Positions 44,986 through 53,545 of a stretch of DNA of 64,000 nucleotides are shown here, piece by piece (the first letter of the stretch is position 1; every line of letters starts with the position of its first letter). Source of the stretch: Pseudarthrobacter sp. BIM B-2242 (GTDB lineage: Bacteria; Actinomycetota; Actinomycetes; Actinomycetales; Micrococcaceae); contig NZ_CP061721.1 in the NCBI RefSeq assembly GCF_014764445.1, positions 744,001-808,000 of the forward strand, read 5' to 3'. The notes beneath the pieces are model-generated. The model searched no databases. It saw only the letters and a program-made list of their open reading frames with translations, and was not told the origin of the DNA. Both the position numbers and the translations under genes were made by a program.

Positions 44986-47604
44986 ATGGATATGTTGTTT
45001 GACCCGTACTCTGACGGACCGTTCAAGGCCGCCCCGGCGGCCTCCACCCGCACCAAGTCGCGCCCGGAAGACCGTGCCGCGGCAGCCGACCTTGGTGGCG
45101 GCGGACGCATCAGCGGTCCCGCGCACAGTGCCGCTGATGGCGCCGCCCAGGCTCCGGAACGGGGGAGTGCAGGGCAGGAAACTTCAGAGCAGGGCTCCCG
45201 GCAGAGCGGCGGCTGGGCCAGCCGGCAGCCGCACGGCGACGGGACCGAAGACCACGCGCACCACCGGCCAAATGCCGCGGAACTGCTGGAGGGACTGAAC
45301 CCGCAGCAGGAGGAAGCCGTCAAGCACGCCGGCACCGCCCTGCTGATTGTGGCCGGCGCCGGCTCGGGCAAAACCCGGGTGCTCAGCAACAGGATCGCTT
45401 ACCTGATCGCCACGCACCGCGCCCACTACGGCGAGATCCTGGCCATCACCTTCACCAACAAGGCGGCCGCCGAAATGCGGGAGCGCATCGCGGCGCTGGT
45501 AGGGGGCCGGGCCAAGATCATGTGGATCTCCACGTTCCACTCCTCCTGCGTGCGCATCCTGCGCCAGGAAGCCGCCAACGTGGGCCTGAAGTCCAACTTC
45601 TCCATCTACGACTCCGCCGACTCTTTGCGGCTGGTCACGCAGGTGTCCAAGAGCCTTGACCTGGACCCTAAAAAGTTCGCGCCCAAGGCCATCCAGCACA
45701 AGATTTCGGCGCTCAAGAACGAACTCATCGACGCCGATTCCTTCGCCTCCACCGCCAACTTCAACGACCCCTTCGAAAGTGCCGTCGCGGACGTCTTCAA
45801 GGGCTACACCCAGCGGCTCCGGCAGGCCAACGCCATGGACTTTGACGACCTCATCGCCGAGACCGTCTACATGTTCCGGGCCTTCCCGGCGCTCGCAGAT
45901 TCCTACCGCCGCCGGTTCCGGCACGTCCTGGTTGACGAGTACCAGGACACCAACCACGCCCAGTACGCCCTGGTCCGGGAGATTGTGGGCGAAGGCCCAG
46001 GTGCCTCCGAGCTCACTGTCGTTGGTGATTCGGACCAGTCCATTTACGCCTTCCGCGGCGCCGACATCCGCAACATCGTTGAGTTCGAGAAGGACTACCC
46101 GGAAGCCCGCACCATCAAGCTGGAGCAGAACTACCGCTCCACGCAGAACATTCTCACCGCAGCCAACTCCGTGATCTCCCGGAACCCCAACCGGCCCGAA
46201 AAACGGCTGTGGACGGCCGAGGGCGAAGGTCATAAGATCATCGGCTACGTGGGCGAAAACGAGCACGACGAAGCCCAGTTCATCGCCAAGGAAATCGACC
46301 GGCTCCAGGACGAGGACAACCTCCGCCCCGGTGATGTCGCCATCTTCTACCGCACCAACGCCCAGTCCCGCTCCATCGAGGACGTGCTGGTCCGGGTTGG
46401 ACTGCCATACAAGGTGGTGGGCGGAACACGCTTCTACGAACGCAAGGAAATCAAGGACGCCCTGGCCTACCTTCGGGTCCTGGTCAACCCTGACGACGAC
46501 GTCAACCTCCGCCGCGTCCTTAACGAACCCAAACGCGGCATCGGTGACCGCGCCGAGGGTGCTGTGGCGGCGCTCGCCTCGCGGGAGCGGATGTCGTTTA
46601 TGGCAGCAGCCCGGCGTGCCGAGGAGGCTCCGAGCATGGCGACGCGTTCCGTAAACGCCGTGCTTGGCTTCGTGAAACTGCTGGACGACCTCGCCGAGGT
46701 AGCTACCGGCTCCGGTGCCGCCGCAGCCCTGGAAGCCGTGCTGGAACAGACCGGCTACCTGGCCGGGCTGCGTTCCAGCACGGATCCACAGGACGAGTCC
46801 CGCGTGGAGAACCTGGCGGAACTCGTCGCCGTCGTACGTGAATACGAACAGGAGAACCCGGAAGGTTCCCTGGGTGCCTTCCTGGAACAGGTGTCCCTCG
46901 TAGCTGACGCGGACCAGATCCCGGACGCGCCCGGGGCGGACATCGACGCCGCGGTGGCGGAGGCCAAACGGCTGGGCGTGGTCACGCTGATGACCCTCCA
47001 CACCGCCAAGGGCCTCGAGTTCCCGGTGGTGTTCCTGACTGGCATGGAGCACGGGCTGTTCCCGCACCAGCGCTCTGCCACGGACCCGAAGGAGCTTGCG
47101 GAAGAGCGCAGGCTGGCCTATGTGGGACTGACCCGCGCCCGGAAGCGGCTGTACGTCACCCGCTCCGAAGTGCGCAGCATGTGGGGCCAGAGCCAGTACA
47201 ACCCCGCGAGCCAGTTCCTCGAGGAAATCCCGGCCGAGCTGGTGGAATGGAAACGCGAAGGAACCAGCCGGCAGTCCGGCGGCTGGGGGAACAGCGGTTC
47301 CATCGGCTCAGGCCGCTACAACGGATCCTTCTGGGGTGCAGGCACGTCCCGGGGTGCCGCCGCCGACTCCTCGGCCGGGTTCAACGCTGACGTCCCCGCC
47401 GCCCTCGCCAAGAACCGCGTGCAGCCGCAGAAGGAAATTGTGGCCGTCAGCGTGGGGGACAAGGTCAACCACACCAGCTTCGGAAACGGCACGGTGCTGG
47501 CCCTCGAAGGCGCAGGGGACAAGACCGTGGCCAAGGTGAAGTTCGATGTCGGCGAGAAGCGGCTCCTGCTCCGCTACGCGCCGCTGACCAAGCTGGACGC
47601 CTGA
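44986..47604 (+). CDS. pcrA: ATP-dependent DNA helicase PcrA/UvrD
   Basis: An 872-residue superfamily 1A helicase (3'-5') for repair and replication-transcription conflicts. Residues 1-100 form an actinobacterial disordered extension. Motifs: LNPQQEEAV (Q), VAGAGSGKTRVLSNRIAYL (Walker A, Lys129), TFTNKAAAEMRERI (Ia), STFHSSC (Ic), VDEYQDTN (II), VVGDSDQSIYAFRGAD (III), KLEQNYRSTQNI (IV), VTLMTLHTAKGLEFPVVF (V) and AEERRLAYVGLTRARKRL (VI). The C-terminal tail VGDKVNHTSFGNGTVLALEG...KVKFDVGEKRLLLRYAPL is the RNA-polymerase-binding Tudor-like domain. The TAGACT -10 box ends 10 nt before the ATG, so the leader is only 3-4 nt. Confidence 0.96.
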   Translation: MDMLFDPYSDGPFKAAPAASTRTKSRPEDRAAAADLGGGGRISGPAHSAADGAAQAPERGSAGQETSEQGSRQSGGWASRQPHGDGTEDHAHHRPNAAELLEGLNPQQEEAVKHAGTALLIVAGAGSGKTRVLSNRIAYLIATHRAHYGEILAITFTNKAAAEMRERIAALVGGRAKIMWISTFHSSCVRILRQEAANVGLKSNFSIYDSADSLRLVTQVSKSLDLDPKKFAPKAIQHKISALKNELIDADSFASTANFNDPFESAVADVFKGYTQRLRQANAMDFDDLIAETVYMFRAFPALADSYRRRFRHVLVDEYQDTNHAQYALVREIVGEGPGASELTVVGDSDQSIYAFRGADIRNIVEFEKDYPEARTIKLEQNYRSTQNILTAANSVISRNPNRPEKRLWTAEGEGHKIIGYVGENEHDEAQFIAKEIDRLQDEDNLRPGDVAIFYRTNAQSRSIEDVLVRVGLPYKVVGGTRFYERKEIKDALAYLRVLVNPDDDVNLRRVLNEPKRGIGDRAEGAVAALASRERMSFMAAARRAEEAPSMATRSVNAVLGFVKLLDDLAEVATGSGAAAALEAVLEQTGYLAGLRSSTDPQDESRVENLAELVAVVREYEQENPEGSLGAFLEQVSLVADADQIPDAPGADIDAAVAEAKRLGVVTLMTLHTAKGLEFPVVFLTGMEHGLFPHQRSATDPKELAEERRLAYVGLTRARKRLYVTRSEVRSMWGQSQYNPASQFLEEIPAELVEWKREGTSRQSGGWGNSGSIGSGRYNGSFWGAGTSRGAAADSSAGFNADVPAALAKNRVQPQKEIVAVSVGDKVNHTSFGNGTVLALEGAGDKTVAKVKFDVGEKRLLLRYAPLTKLDA

Positions 47605-47676
47605 GGGCAGCGGGGAATTGGCTGCCGCGGCACTGCGGGAGGAGCCCCGGGGCAGCCATAAAGCATAATGGGGACC

Positions 47677-48375
47677 ATGCGACGGACTGTATTGGGGATC
47701 TTCGCCGCCTTCACTTTGCTGGCGGCCACGGCGTGCACCATCACCACCGAGGACCCGGGCTATGTGACCCCGCCGCCGCTGCCGCCGTTGGAACAGCTGG
47801 AACAGGCAGCCCTGGTGGACCCGGAGGGGTTCGGGGCCGGCCAGGAAGTCCTGTCCTTCATCACCGAGGACCGGAACATTGTGTGTTCGTTGACCTCGGC
47901 CAAGGGGGAACACCTCAACCTTCCGTACGAGCCGAACAGTTTTACGGACAGCGCCAACGACAAACTGGCCACCGTTCCCGTAGCCCACTGTGAACTGGCG
48001 TCCTACCCCAAACCTGCTGCCGGCGATGTCAAGGATGATTGTGCGGGCACCGGCCTCGGCTACCTCGGGGGAACGGCGCTGCTCACACCGGACAAGGCCA
48101 CGTACGGGGAATGCCGGTCCGGTGTCACACAAATGGAGGCCACGTACGGGCCCAAAGGGAGCAAGAGCGGTCCGCTTAGCGAACTGCCCGTCCTGGCCGA
48201 CGGGGCCAACCTGGAACGGAACGGGCTCCGGTGTTCTGCGTATAACCACGGGGTCGCATGCGGAAATGTGTCCGCTGGCGTTGCCTTCTTCGTCACCAGG
48301 GATCATTACGAAGCTTTTTCCAAAGGTGCCGAAACCGCCGCCCCTGCCCCGTCTGAAGCCCCAAAAACCCCGTAA
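47677..48375 (+). CDS. putative secreted lipoprotein, unknown function
   Basis: A 232-residue protein. The signal peptide (MRRTVLGIFAAFTLLAATAC) has a lipobox ending LAATAC with Cys at about residue 20, then a Pro-rich stretch and a globular domain with five further Cys (CSLT, CELA, DDCAG, GECRSG, CSAYNHGVACGN) that may form disulfides. No family recognised. The ATG at 47677 is favoured over an in-frame ATG 9 nt earlier, since CATAAT (47664-47669) ends 7 nt before it, a leaderless pattern. It lies ~70 bp after pcrA. Confidence 0.75.
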   Translation: MRRTVLGIFAAFTLLAATACTITTEDPGYVTPPPLPPLEQLEQAALVDPEGFGAGQEVLSFITEDRNIVCSLTSAKGEHLNLPYEPNSFTDSANDKLATVPVAHCELASYPKPAAGDVKDDCAGTGLGYLGGTALLTPDKATYGECRSGVTQMEATYGPKGSKSGPLSELPVLADGANLERNGLRCSAYNHGVACGNVSAGVAFFVTRDHYEAFSKGAETAAPAPSEAPKTP

Positions 48376-48433
48376 TCTAGGGCTTTTTCTACGCTCTATA
48401 GAATAGTGTGCTTACTCACATAAGAGGTACTGT

Positions 48434-48468
48434 GGAACGGGCCGGTCCTCAGAGAGGACTAGAGTTCC
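48434..48468 (+). promoter_or_regulatory. structured 5' leader of sucC
   Basis: Within the ~220-bp gap before sucC, GGAAC (48434-48438) pairs with GTTCC (48464-48468) outside GTCCTC/GAGGAC (48445-48450 / 48454-48459). A -10-like TATAGA/TAGAAT lies at 48397-48404. Whether it is regulatory is unknown. Confidence 0.35.
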
Positions 48469-48597
48469 GAGTGGAGCATCGCACGCTGTGGCTCGTTTCC
48501 GGACAGGTCGCAGGTGTGTGCAATCCGCAGCCCGGTCATCGTCTTCGATGGTGCCCGACTGTACAGAAACTACTTCGACGTAGAAGGACACTAAACC

Positions 48598-49767
48598 GTG
48601 GACCTGTTTGAATACCAGGCGCGCGATATGTTCGAGGCGCACGGTGTACCCGTGCTTGCCGGCATCGTGGCGTACACCCCAGAAGAAGCAAAAGCAGCAG
48701 CCGACAAAATCGGCGGCGTGACTGTTGTTAAAGCACAGGTCAAGGTAGGCGGTCGCGGCAAGGCCGGCGGCGTCAAGGTAGCCAAGACCGCTGATGAGGC
48801 ACTTGAGCACTCCACCAACATCCTGGGCATGGACATCAAGGGCCACACCGTCAACAAGGTGATGATTGCCCAGGGTGCCGATATCGCCGAGGAGTACTAC
48901 TTCTCCGTGCTGCTGGACCGGGCCAACCGCAACTACCTGGCCATGTGCTCGGTTGAAGGCGGCATGGAAATCGAGCAGCTCGCCGTCGAACGCCCGGATG
49001 CGCTGGCCAAGATCGCCATCGATCCTGCCGTTGGCATCGACCAGGCCAAGGCTGACGAAATCGTTGCAGCCGCAGGCTTCGCTGAGGAACTGCGCGGCAA
49101 GGTCGCCGCCGTGATCCTCAAGCTCTGGGACGTCTTCAAGAAGGAAGACGCCACCCTCGTGGAGGTCAACCCGCTGGTCAAGACCGGCGCGGGCGACATC
49201 GTTGCACTGGACGGCAAGGTCACGCTGGACGAGAACGCCGAGTTCCGTCACGCCAAGCACGCGCTCCTCGAAGACAAGGACGCTGCCGACCCGCTTGAGG
49301 CCAAGGCCAAGGCGCAGGACCTGAACTACGTCAAGCTGGACGGTCAGGTGGGCATCATCGGTAACGGTGCCGGCCTGGTCATGTCCACCCTGGACGTTGT
49401 TGCCTACGCCGGTGAAAACCACGGCAACGTCAAGCCCGCCAACTTCCTGGACATCGGCGGTGGAGCTTCCGCCGAGGTTATGGCTGCAGGCCTTGACGTC
49501 ATCCTGGGTGACGAGCAGGTCAAGTCCGTGTTCGTGAACGTCTTCGGTGGCATCACCGCGTGTGACGCCGTCGCCAAGGGCATCGTTGGTGCGCTGGCCG
49601 AGCTGGGCCACAACGCGAACAAGCCGCTGGTAGTCCGCCTCGACGGCAACAACGTTGAGGAAGGCCGCCGCATCCTGGCCGAGGCCAACCACCCGCTGGT
49701 TACCCTGGCCGCCACCATGGACGAGGGCGCCGACAAGGCCGCCGAGCTCGCCAACGCAGCTAAGTAA
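48598..49767 (+). CDS. sucC: succinate-CoA ligase, ADP-forming, beta subunit
   Basis: A 389-residue beta subunit of succinyl-CoA synthetase (TCA cycle, substrate-level phosphorylation). The ATP-grasp N-terminus begins [22 protein letters not shown], with [18 protein letters not shown] near residue 45 contacting nucleotide. Metal ligands occur in VEVNPLV and [17 protein letters not shown] is the C-terminal phosphate/CoA-domain loop. GTG 48598 follows GAAGGA at 8-9 nt. sucD follows after 11 bp. Confidence 0.97.
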   Translation: MDLFEYQARDMFEAHGVPVLAGIVAYTPEEAKAAADKIGGVTVVKAQVKVGGRGKAGGVKVAKTADEALEHSTNILGMDIKGHTVNKVMIAQGADIAEEYYFSVLLDRANRNYLAMCSVEGGMEIEQLAVERPDALAKIAIDPAVGIDQAKADEIVAAAGFAEELRGKVAAVILKLWDVFKKEDATLVEVNPLVKTGAGDIVALDGKVTLDENAEFRHAKHALLEDKDAADPLEAKAKAQDLNYVKLDGQVGIIGNGAGLVMSTLDVVAYAGENHGNVKPANFLDIGGGASAEVMAAGLDVILGDEQVKSVFVNVFGGITACDAVAKGIVGALAELGHNANKPLVVRLDGNNVEEGRRILAEANHPLVTLAATMDEGADKAAELANAAK

Positions 49768-49778
49768 AGGGACGCACC

Positions 49779-50681
49779 ATGTCTATCTATCTGAACAAGG
49801 ACTCCAAGGTCATCGTCCAGGGCATCACCGGCGGCGAAGGCACCAAGCACACCGCCCTGATGCTGAAGGCCGGCACCAACATTGTGGGTGGCGTCAACGC
49901 CCGCAAGGCCGGCACCACGGTCCTGCACGGCGACACCGAAATCAACGTTTTTGGCACCGTCAAGGAAGCCATCGCTGAAACCGGCGCCGACGTCTCCATC
50001 GTCTTCGTCCCGCCGGCATTCACCAAGAACGCTGTTGTGGAAGCCATCGAGGCGGGCATCGGACTGGTCGTTGTCATCACCGAGGGTGTTCCCGTCCAGG
50101 ATTCAGCCGAGTTCTGGGCACTGGCCCAGTCCAAGGTTGACGCCAACGGCAACCAGGTCACCCGCATCATCGGACCGAACTGCCCCGGCATCATCACCCC
50201 GGGTGAGGCGCTGGTCGGCATTACCCCGAACAACATCACCGGAAAGGGCCCCATCGGACTGGTTTCCAAGTCCGGTACCCTGACCTACCAGATGATGTAC
50301 GAACTGCGCGACCTTGGCTTCTCCACCGCCATCGGCATCGGCGGCGACCCCGTCATCGGCACCACGCACATCGACGCCCTGGCTGCGTTCGAAGCTGACC
50401 CCGAGACCAAGGCGATCGTGATGATCGGCGAAATCGGTGGCGACGCTGAAGAGCGCGCTGCCGAGTTCATCAAGGCCAACGTCACCAAGCCCGTTGTTGG
50501 CTACGTTGCCGGCTTCACCGCTCCCGAAGGCAAGACCATGGGCCATGCCGGCGCCATCGTCTCAGGTTCCGCCGGAACCGCCCAGGCCAAGAAGGAAGCC
50601 CTCGAAGCTGCAGGCGTCAAGGTCGGCAAGACGCCGTCCGAGACCGCCACGCTGCTGCGCGAAGTTTACGCGGCGCTCTAG
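49779..50681 (+). CDS. sucD: succinate-CoA ligase, alpha subunit
   Basis: A 300-residue alpha subunit that binds CoA and is phosphorylated on a histidine. [20 protein letters not shown] is the CoA-binding N-terminus; [15 protein letters not shown] and [21 protein letters not shown] contain the active-site region with the phosphohistidine in GHAGA. ATG 49779 follows AAAGGGACGCACC. The sucCD unit ends with two long palindromes that lie between it and the tautomerase gene. Confidence 0.97.
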   Translation: MSIYLNKDSKVIVQGITGGEGTKHTALMLKAGTNIVGGVNARKAGTTVLHGDTEINVFGTVKEAIAETGADVSIVFVPPAFTKNAVVEAIEAGIGLVVVITEGVPVQDSAEFWALAQSKVDANGNQVTRIIGPNCPGIITPGEALVGITPNNITGKGPIGLVSKSGTLTYQMMYELRDLGFSTAIGIGGDPVIGTTHIDALAAFEADPETKAIVMIGEIGGDAEERAAEFIKANVTKPVVGYVAGFTAPEGKTMGHAGAIVSGSAGTAQAKKEALEAAGVKVGKTPSETATLLREVYAAL

Positions 50682-50694
50682 GCTCACAGCACCA

Positions 50695-50757
50695 CAACGC
50701 GGGGTCACTCCCTGCCCCATCCAGAGGTTGGATCGGGCGCGGAGTGACCCCGCGTTG
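50695..50757. terminator. 17-bp perfect palindrome with inner hairpin, after sucD
   Basis: Arms CAACGCGGGGTCACTCC (50695-50711) and GGAGTGACCCCGCGTTG (50741-50757). The loop carries an inner GCCC..ATCCA / TGGAT..GGGC hairpin, so the whole element is one extended hairpin. Likely terminator for sucCD. Confidence 0.8.
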
Positions 50758-50799
50758 CTGTTTAAGGCGCGTTGCTGCATCAGTGCGGCCTGCATCAGT

Positions 50800-50849
50800 A
50801 CGACGGCGTCCGTCACCTTCATCGCGAAGGCAGCGGACGCCGCCGTCGT
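50800..50849. terminator. second palindrome downstream of sucD
   Basis: ACGACGGCGTCCG (50800-50812) pairs with CGGACG..CCGTCGT (50834-50849) with a 3-nt bulge, and the loop carries CCTTC/GAAGG (50816-50820 / 50826-50830). The 299-bp gap 50682-50980 thus holds two palindromes and the tautomerase promoter, no gene. Confidence 0.7.
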
Positions 50850-50919
50850 TAAGTCCGTCCAGCCGGCGTCCCGCGCTGCGCCGGAACCGTGTTGCTATGG
50901 AGCGGGGCGGCGGTTGCTG

Positions 50920-50960
50920 TTGCTTCTCCGTTTCGTTGTTTGTTAGTATGTCAGGACAAA
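50920..50960 (+). promoter_or_regulatory. tautomerase promoter with TGTCAGGACA operator
   Basis: TTGCTT (50920-50925), 18 bp, TAGTAT (50944-50949). The palindromic TGTCAGGACA (50949-50958) follows at the expected transcription start. The block CGTTTCGTTGT (50929-50939) and TATGTCAG-ACAAA recur upstream of iolC. Confidence 0.55.
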
Positions 50961-50980
50961 TTACTTCAAGGAGAAGCTCA

Positions 50981-51385
50981 ATGCCGCTGGTTCGAATCGA
51001 TGTCAACGCAGGCCGAAGTCCTGAGGAACTCGGCAACCTCAGCCGTCGCATCCACGACGCCATCCTGGCCGAGTATGGCATTCCCGAGCGGGACTACTTC
51101 CACATCGTCACCGAACACGCGCAGGGCCAGATTTTCGCCCAGGATGCCGGCCTGGGGTTTGAGCGGTCCCCTGATGTGGTGATGATCCAGATTTTCACCC
51201 AGGGCGGTCGGAGCCAGGCCGCCAAGCAATCGCTCTTTGCGGCCATCGCCGCACGGCTAGCCGAGGTTGGCGTCGCCGGCGAGGACGTATTCCTGGGCTA
51301 CGTGGAAAACACCGCCAGCGATTGGTCCTTTGGCTTCGGCCGCGCCCAATATGTCACGGGTGAACTGGCAGTTCCGCGCAAATAG
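50981..51385 (+). CDS. tautomerase-superfamily protein
   Basis: A 134-residue member of the 4-oxalocrotonate tautomerase/MIF-like superfamily; after Met removal Pro2 would be the catalytic base (MPLVRIDVNAGRSPEEL...). FHIVTEHAQGQIFAQDAGLGFERSPDVVMIQIFTQGGRS and DVFLGYVENTASDWSFGFGRAQYV match a subgroup often placed beside sugar-catabolic genes. ATG 50981 follows AAGGAGAAG. It lies upstream of, and shares operator sequence with, the iol operon, so it may handle a keto-enol step of inositol breakdown; this is inference from position. Confidence 0.88.
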   Translation: MPLVRIDVNAGRSPEELGNLSRRIHDAILAEYGIPERDYFHIVTEHAQGQIFAQDAGLGFERSPDVVMIQIFTQGGRSQAAKQSLFAAIAARLAEVGVAGEDVFLGYVENTASDWSFGFGRAQYVTGELAVPRK

Positions 51386-51439
51386 CAGTTTTGCGCGGCC
51401 CGATTTCGGGACCGTCTGGAGACCTGTTTCCCAAGACTA

Positions 51440-51481
51440 CGTTTCGTTGTAGTTATGTCAGTACAAAGCTTTGACAGGACA
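51440..51481 (+). promoter_or_regulatory. iol operon promoter/operator region
   Basis: CGTTTCGTTGT (51440-51450), TATGTCAGTACAAA (51454-51467) and a second related element TGACAGGACA (51472-51481). Same blocks as before the tautomerase gene, with the spacing 4 nt shorter. A repressor of the iol regulon is the expected binder; none is encoded in the window. Confidence 0.55.
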
Positions 51482-51585
51482 TGAATTCTGGTGCAGAGTA
51501 GTGGTTGTGGCCCCGCTCACGTGCGGCCCCGCCAGGCACCGGAGCTCAGTCCCAAGAGTTCACAACAGAAAGGTCCGCGATCACC

Positions 51586-52620
51586 GTGAACCATGAACTG
51601 CTCACGATCGGGCGCATCAGCGTTGATATCTACCCGAACGACATCGGGGTGGACCTGGAGGACGTGCAGTCCTTCGGCAAGTACCTCGGAGGCTCACCCT
51701 CAAACGTCGCCGTGGCAGCCGCCCGGCATGGCCGCCGGACCGGCGTGATCACCCGCACCGGCGATGACGCCTTTGGCACCTACCTGCACCGCGAACTGCA
51801 CAAGTTCGGCGTCGACGACTCCTTCGTCACCCCGGTCAAGGAATGGCCCACCGCCGTGACGTTCTGTGCGATCAAGCCGGCGACGGACGAGTTCCCGCTG
51901 TACTTTTACGGCCGGTTCCCCACGGCACCGGACCTGCAGATCAAGGCCGAAGAGCTTGACCTGGACGCGATTCGGAACGCCCGGATTTTCTGGTCCACGG
52001 TGACCGGTTTGTGCCAGGAGCCCAGCCGCGAAGCGCACCTTGCGGCCCATGAGGCCCGGGACCGCGACCAGCTCAAGATCGGCCAGTTCACCGTCCTTGA
52101 CCTGGACTACCGGCCCATGTTCTGGGCTTCCGAAGCGGAAGCCCGGGAACAGATCGCCAAGATCCTGCCCCACGTCACAGTCGCGATCGGCAACGACAAG
52201 GAATGCGCTGTTGCGGTCGGCGAGGGAACTCCCGACGAGCAGGCCGACCGGCTGCTGGCTGCCGGCGTCGAGATCGCCGTAGTCAAGCTTGGCCCCGAAG
52301 GTGTGATGGCCAAGACCCGCACGGAACGCGTGGTGTCGGCACCGGTGAAGGTGGAGACCGTCAACGGCCTGGGCGCCGGCGATTCCTTCGGCGGCGCATT
52401 CTGCCACGGACTGCTGTCCGGCTGGCCGCTCGCCGAGGTGCTGGACTTCGCCAACGCTGCCGGTGCCATTGTGGCCTCGCGACTGTCCTGCGCTGATGCG
52501 ATGCCGACGCCGGAAGAGGTCACCTCACTGCTGGCCGAGCGCGGCCGGCTGGTGCCCGCGTTCGCCGGAACAGCCGCAGGCACGTCCCCTGAATCAGTTT
52601 CCGAAGGAGCAGCGTCTTGA
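51586..52620 (+). CDS. iolC: 5-dehydro-2-deoxygluconokinase
   Basis: A 344-residue PfkB-family kinase that phosphorylates 2-deoxy-5-keto-gluconate in inositol catabolism. GGSPSNVAVAAARHGRRTGVITRTGDDAFG is the PfkB substrate-binding region; NGLGAGDSFGGAF contains the catalytic Asp and anion hole. GTG 51586 follows AAAGGTCC. Downstream it overlaps the aldolase gene by 4 bp (TTGA). It is the first gene of the iol operon after the shared operator. Confidence 0.94.
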   Translation: MNHELLTIGRISVDIYPNDIGVDLEDVQSFGKYLGGSPSNVAVAAARHGRRTGVITRTGDDAFGTYLHRELHKFGVDDSFVTPVKEWPTAVTFCAIKPATDEFPLYFYGRFPTAPDLQIKAEELDLDAIRNARIFWSTVTGLCQEPSREAHLAAHEARDRDQLKIGQFTVLDLDYRPMFWASEAEAREQIAKILPHVTVAIGNDKECAVAVGEGTPDEQADRLLAAGVEIAVVKLGPEGVMAKTRTERVVSAPVKVETVNGLGAGDSFGGAFCHGLLSGWPLAEVLDFANAAGAIVASRLSCADAMPTPEEVTSLLAERGRLVPAFAGTAAGTSPESVSEGAAS

Positions 52621-53540
52621 GCCTCAACGACGATCCCCGCCGCTATGAACACCTGAGCCGGATCAGGCTGGAAGACCCGGACGCCGTTGCCCGGGCAGCC
52701 GCCTCGCGCCGCCGCCATCCCGGCCTGAAGTACGGTGTCCAGAGCTTTATTGTCGCCGCCGACCACCCGGCCCGCGGCGCCCTCGCTGTCGGCAACGATC
52801 CGGTGGCCATGGCGGACCGGCGTGGTCTGCTGGACCGCCTGCAGATCGCCCTGGCGAACCCCGCCGTGGACGGCATCCTGGCCTCTCCTGACGTCATGGA
52901 TGACCTGCTCCTGCTCGGCGCTTTGGAAGGGAAACTCGTTTTCGGTTCCATGAACCGGGGTGGACTCTCCGGGCTGGTGAATGAGGTCGATGACCGCTTC
53001 ACCGGCCACACAGCGGCCGCGCTGGAGGCGCTGGGCGCGGACGGCGGGAAGATGCTGACACGGATCTGTCTGGGGGATCCGGATACGGTGGCCATGCTGG
53101 AAGCGACGGCCAAGGCCATTGATTCGCTGGCTGCGCGTAAGCTGATCGCCATGGTGGAGCCCTTCCTGTCCTCGTGGCAGAACGGCAGGGTCCGCAACGA
53201 CCTGAGCCCGGACGCCGTGATCAAGTCCATCGCGATTGCCGAGGGCCTGGGTTCCACGAGCGCCTACACATGGATGAAACTGCCTGTAGTCGCGGAGATG
53301 GAACGCGTGATGGCCGCGACCACCATGCCCACAGTGCTGCTGGGCGGCGATCCGGAAGGCACTCAGGACGAGGTGTTTGCCAGCTGGCAGGCCGCCCTCG
53401 CGCTGCCAGGGGTCCAGGGGCTCACGGTCGGGCGGACGCTGTTGTATCCGGCCGACGGCGACGTTGCCGGAGCCGTCGCGACCGCCGCGTCCCTGCTCAA
53501 GACCCCTGTGCTGCAGTCCTCAGCGAAAGTATCGGAGTAA
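52617..53540 (+). CDS. Cgl0158-family aldolase (IolJ-like, inositol pathway)
   Basis: A 307-residue (beta/alpha)8 barrel protein of the class I aldolase-like Cgl0158 family (YGVQSFIVAADHPARGALAVG, VDGILASPDVMDDLL, GSMNRGGLSG, GADGGKMLTRICL, SAYTWMKLPVV, TVLLGGDP). In actinobacterial iol operons it takes the position of the 2-deoxy-5-keto-gluconate-6-phosphate aldolase IolJ, giving DHAP and malonate semialdehyde. KMLTR carries the candidate Schiff-base Lys. TTG 52617 overlaps the iolC stop and follows AAGGAG. The specific reaction is inferred from context. Confidence 0.87.
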   Translation: MSLNDDPRRYEHLSRIRLEDPDAVARAAASRRRHPGLKYGVQSFIVAADHPARGALAVGNDPVAMADRRGLLDRLQIALANPAVDGILASPDVMDDLLLLGALEGKLVFGSMNRGGLSGLVNEVDDRFTGHTAAALEALGADGGKMLTRICLGDPDTVAMLEATAKAIDSLAARKLIAMVEPFLSSWQNGRVRNDLSPDAVIKSIAIAEGLGSTSAYTWMKLPVVAEMERVMAATTMPTVLLGGDPEGTQDEVFASWQAALALPGVQGLTVGRTLLYPADGDVAGAVATAASLLKTPVLQSSAKVSE

Positions 53541-53545
53541 CCATC

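Noticed and set aside
45184..47067. A 627-residue open frame antisense to pcrA
   Set aside because: Sense strand holds all helicase motifs; the antisense frame has no domain or start signal.
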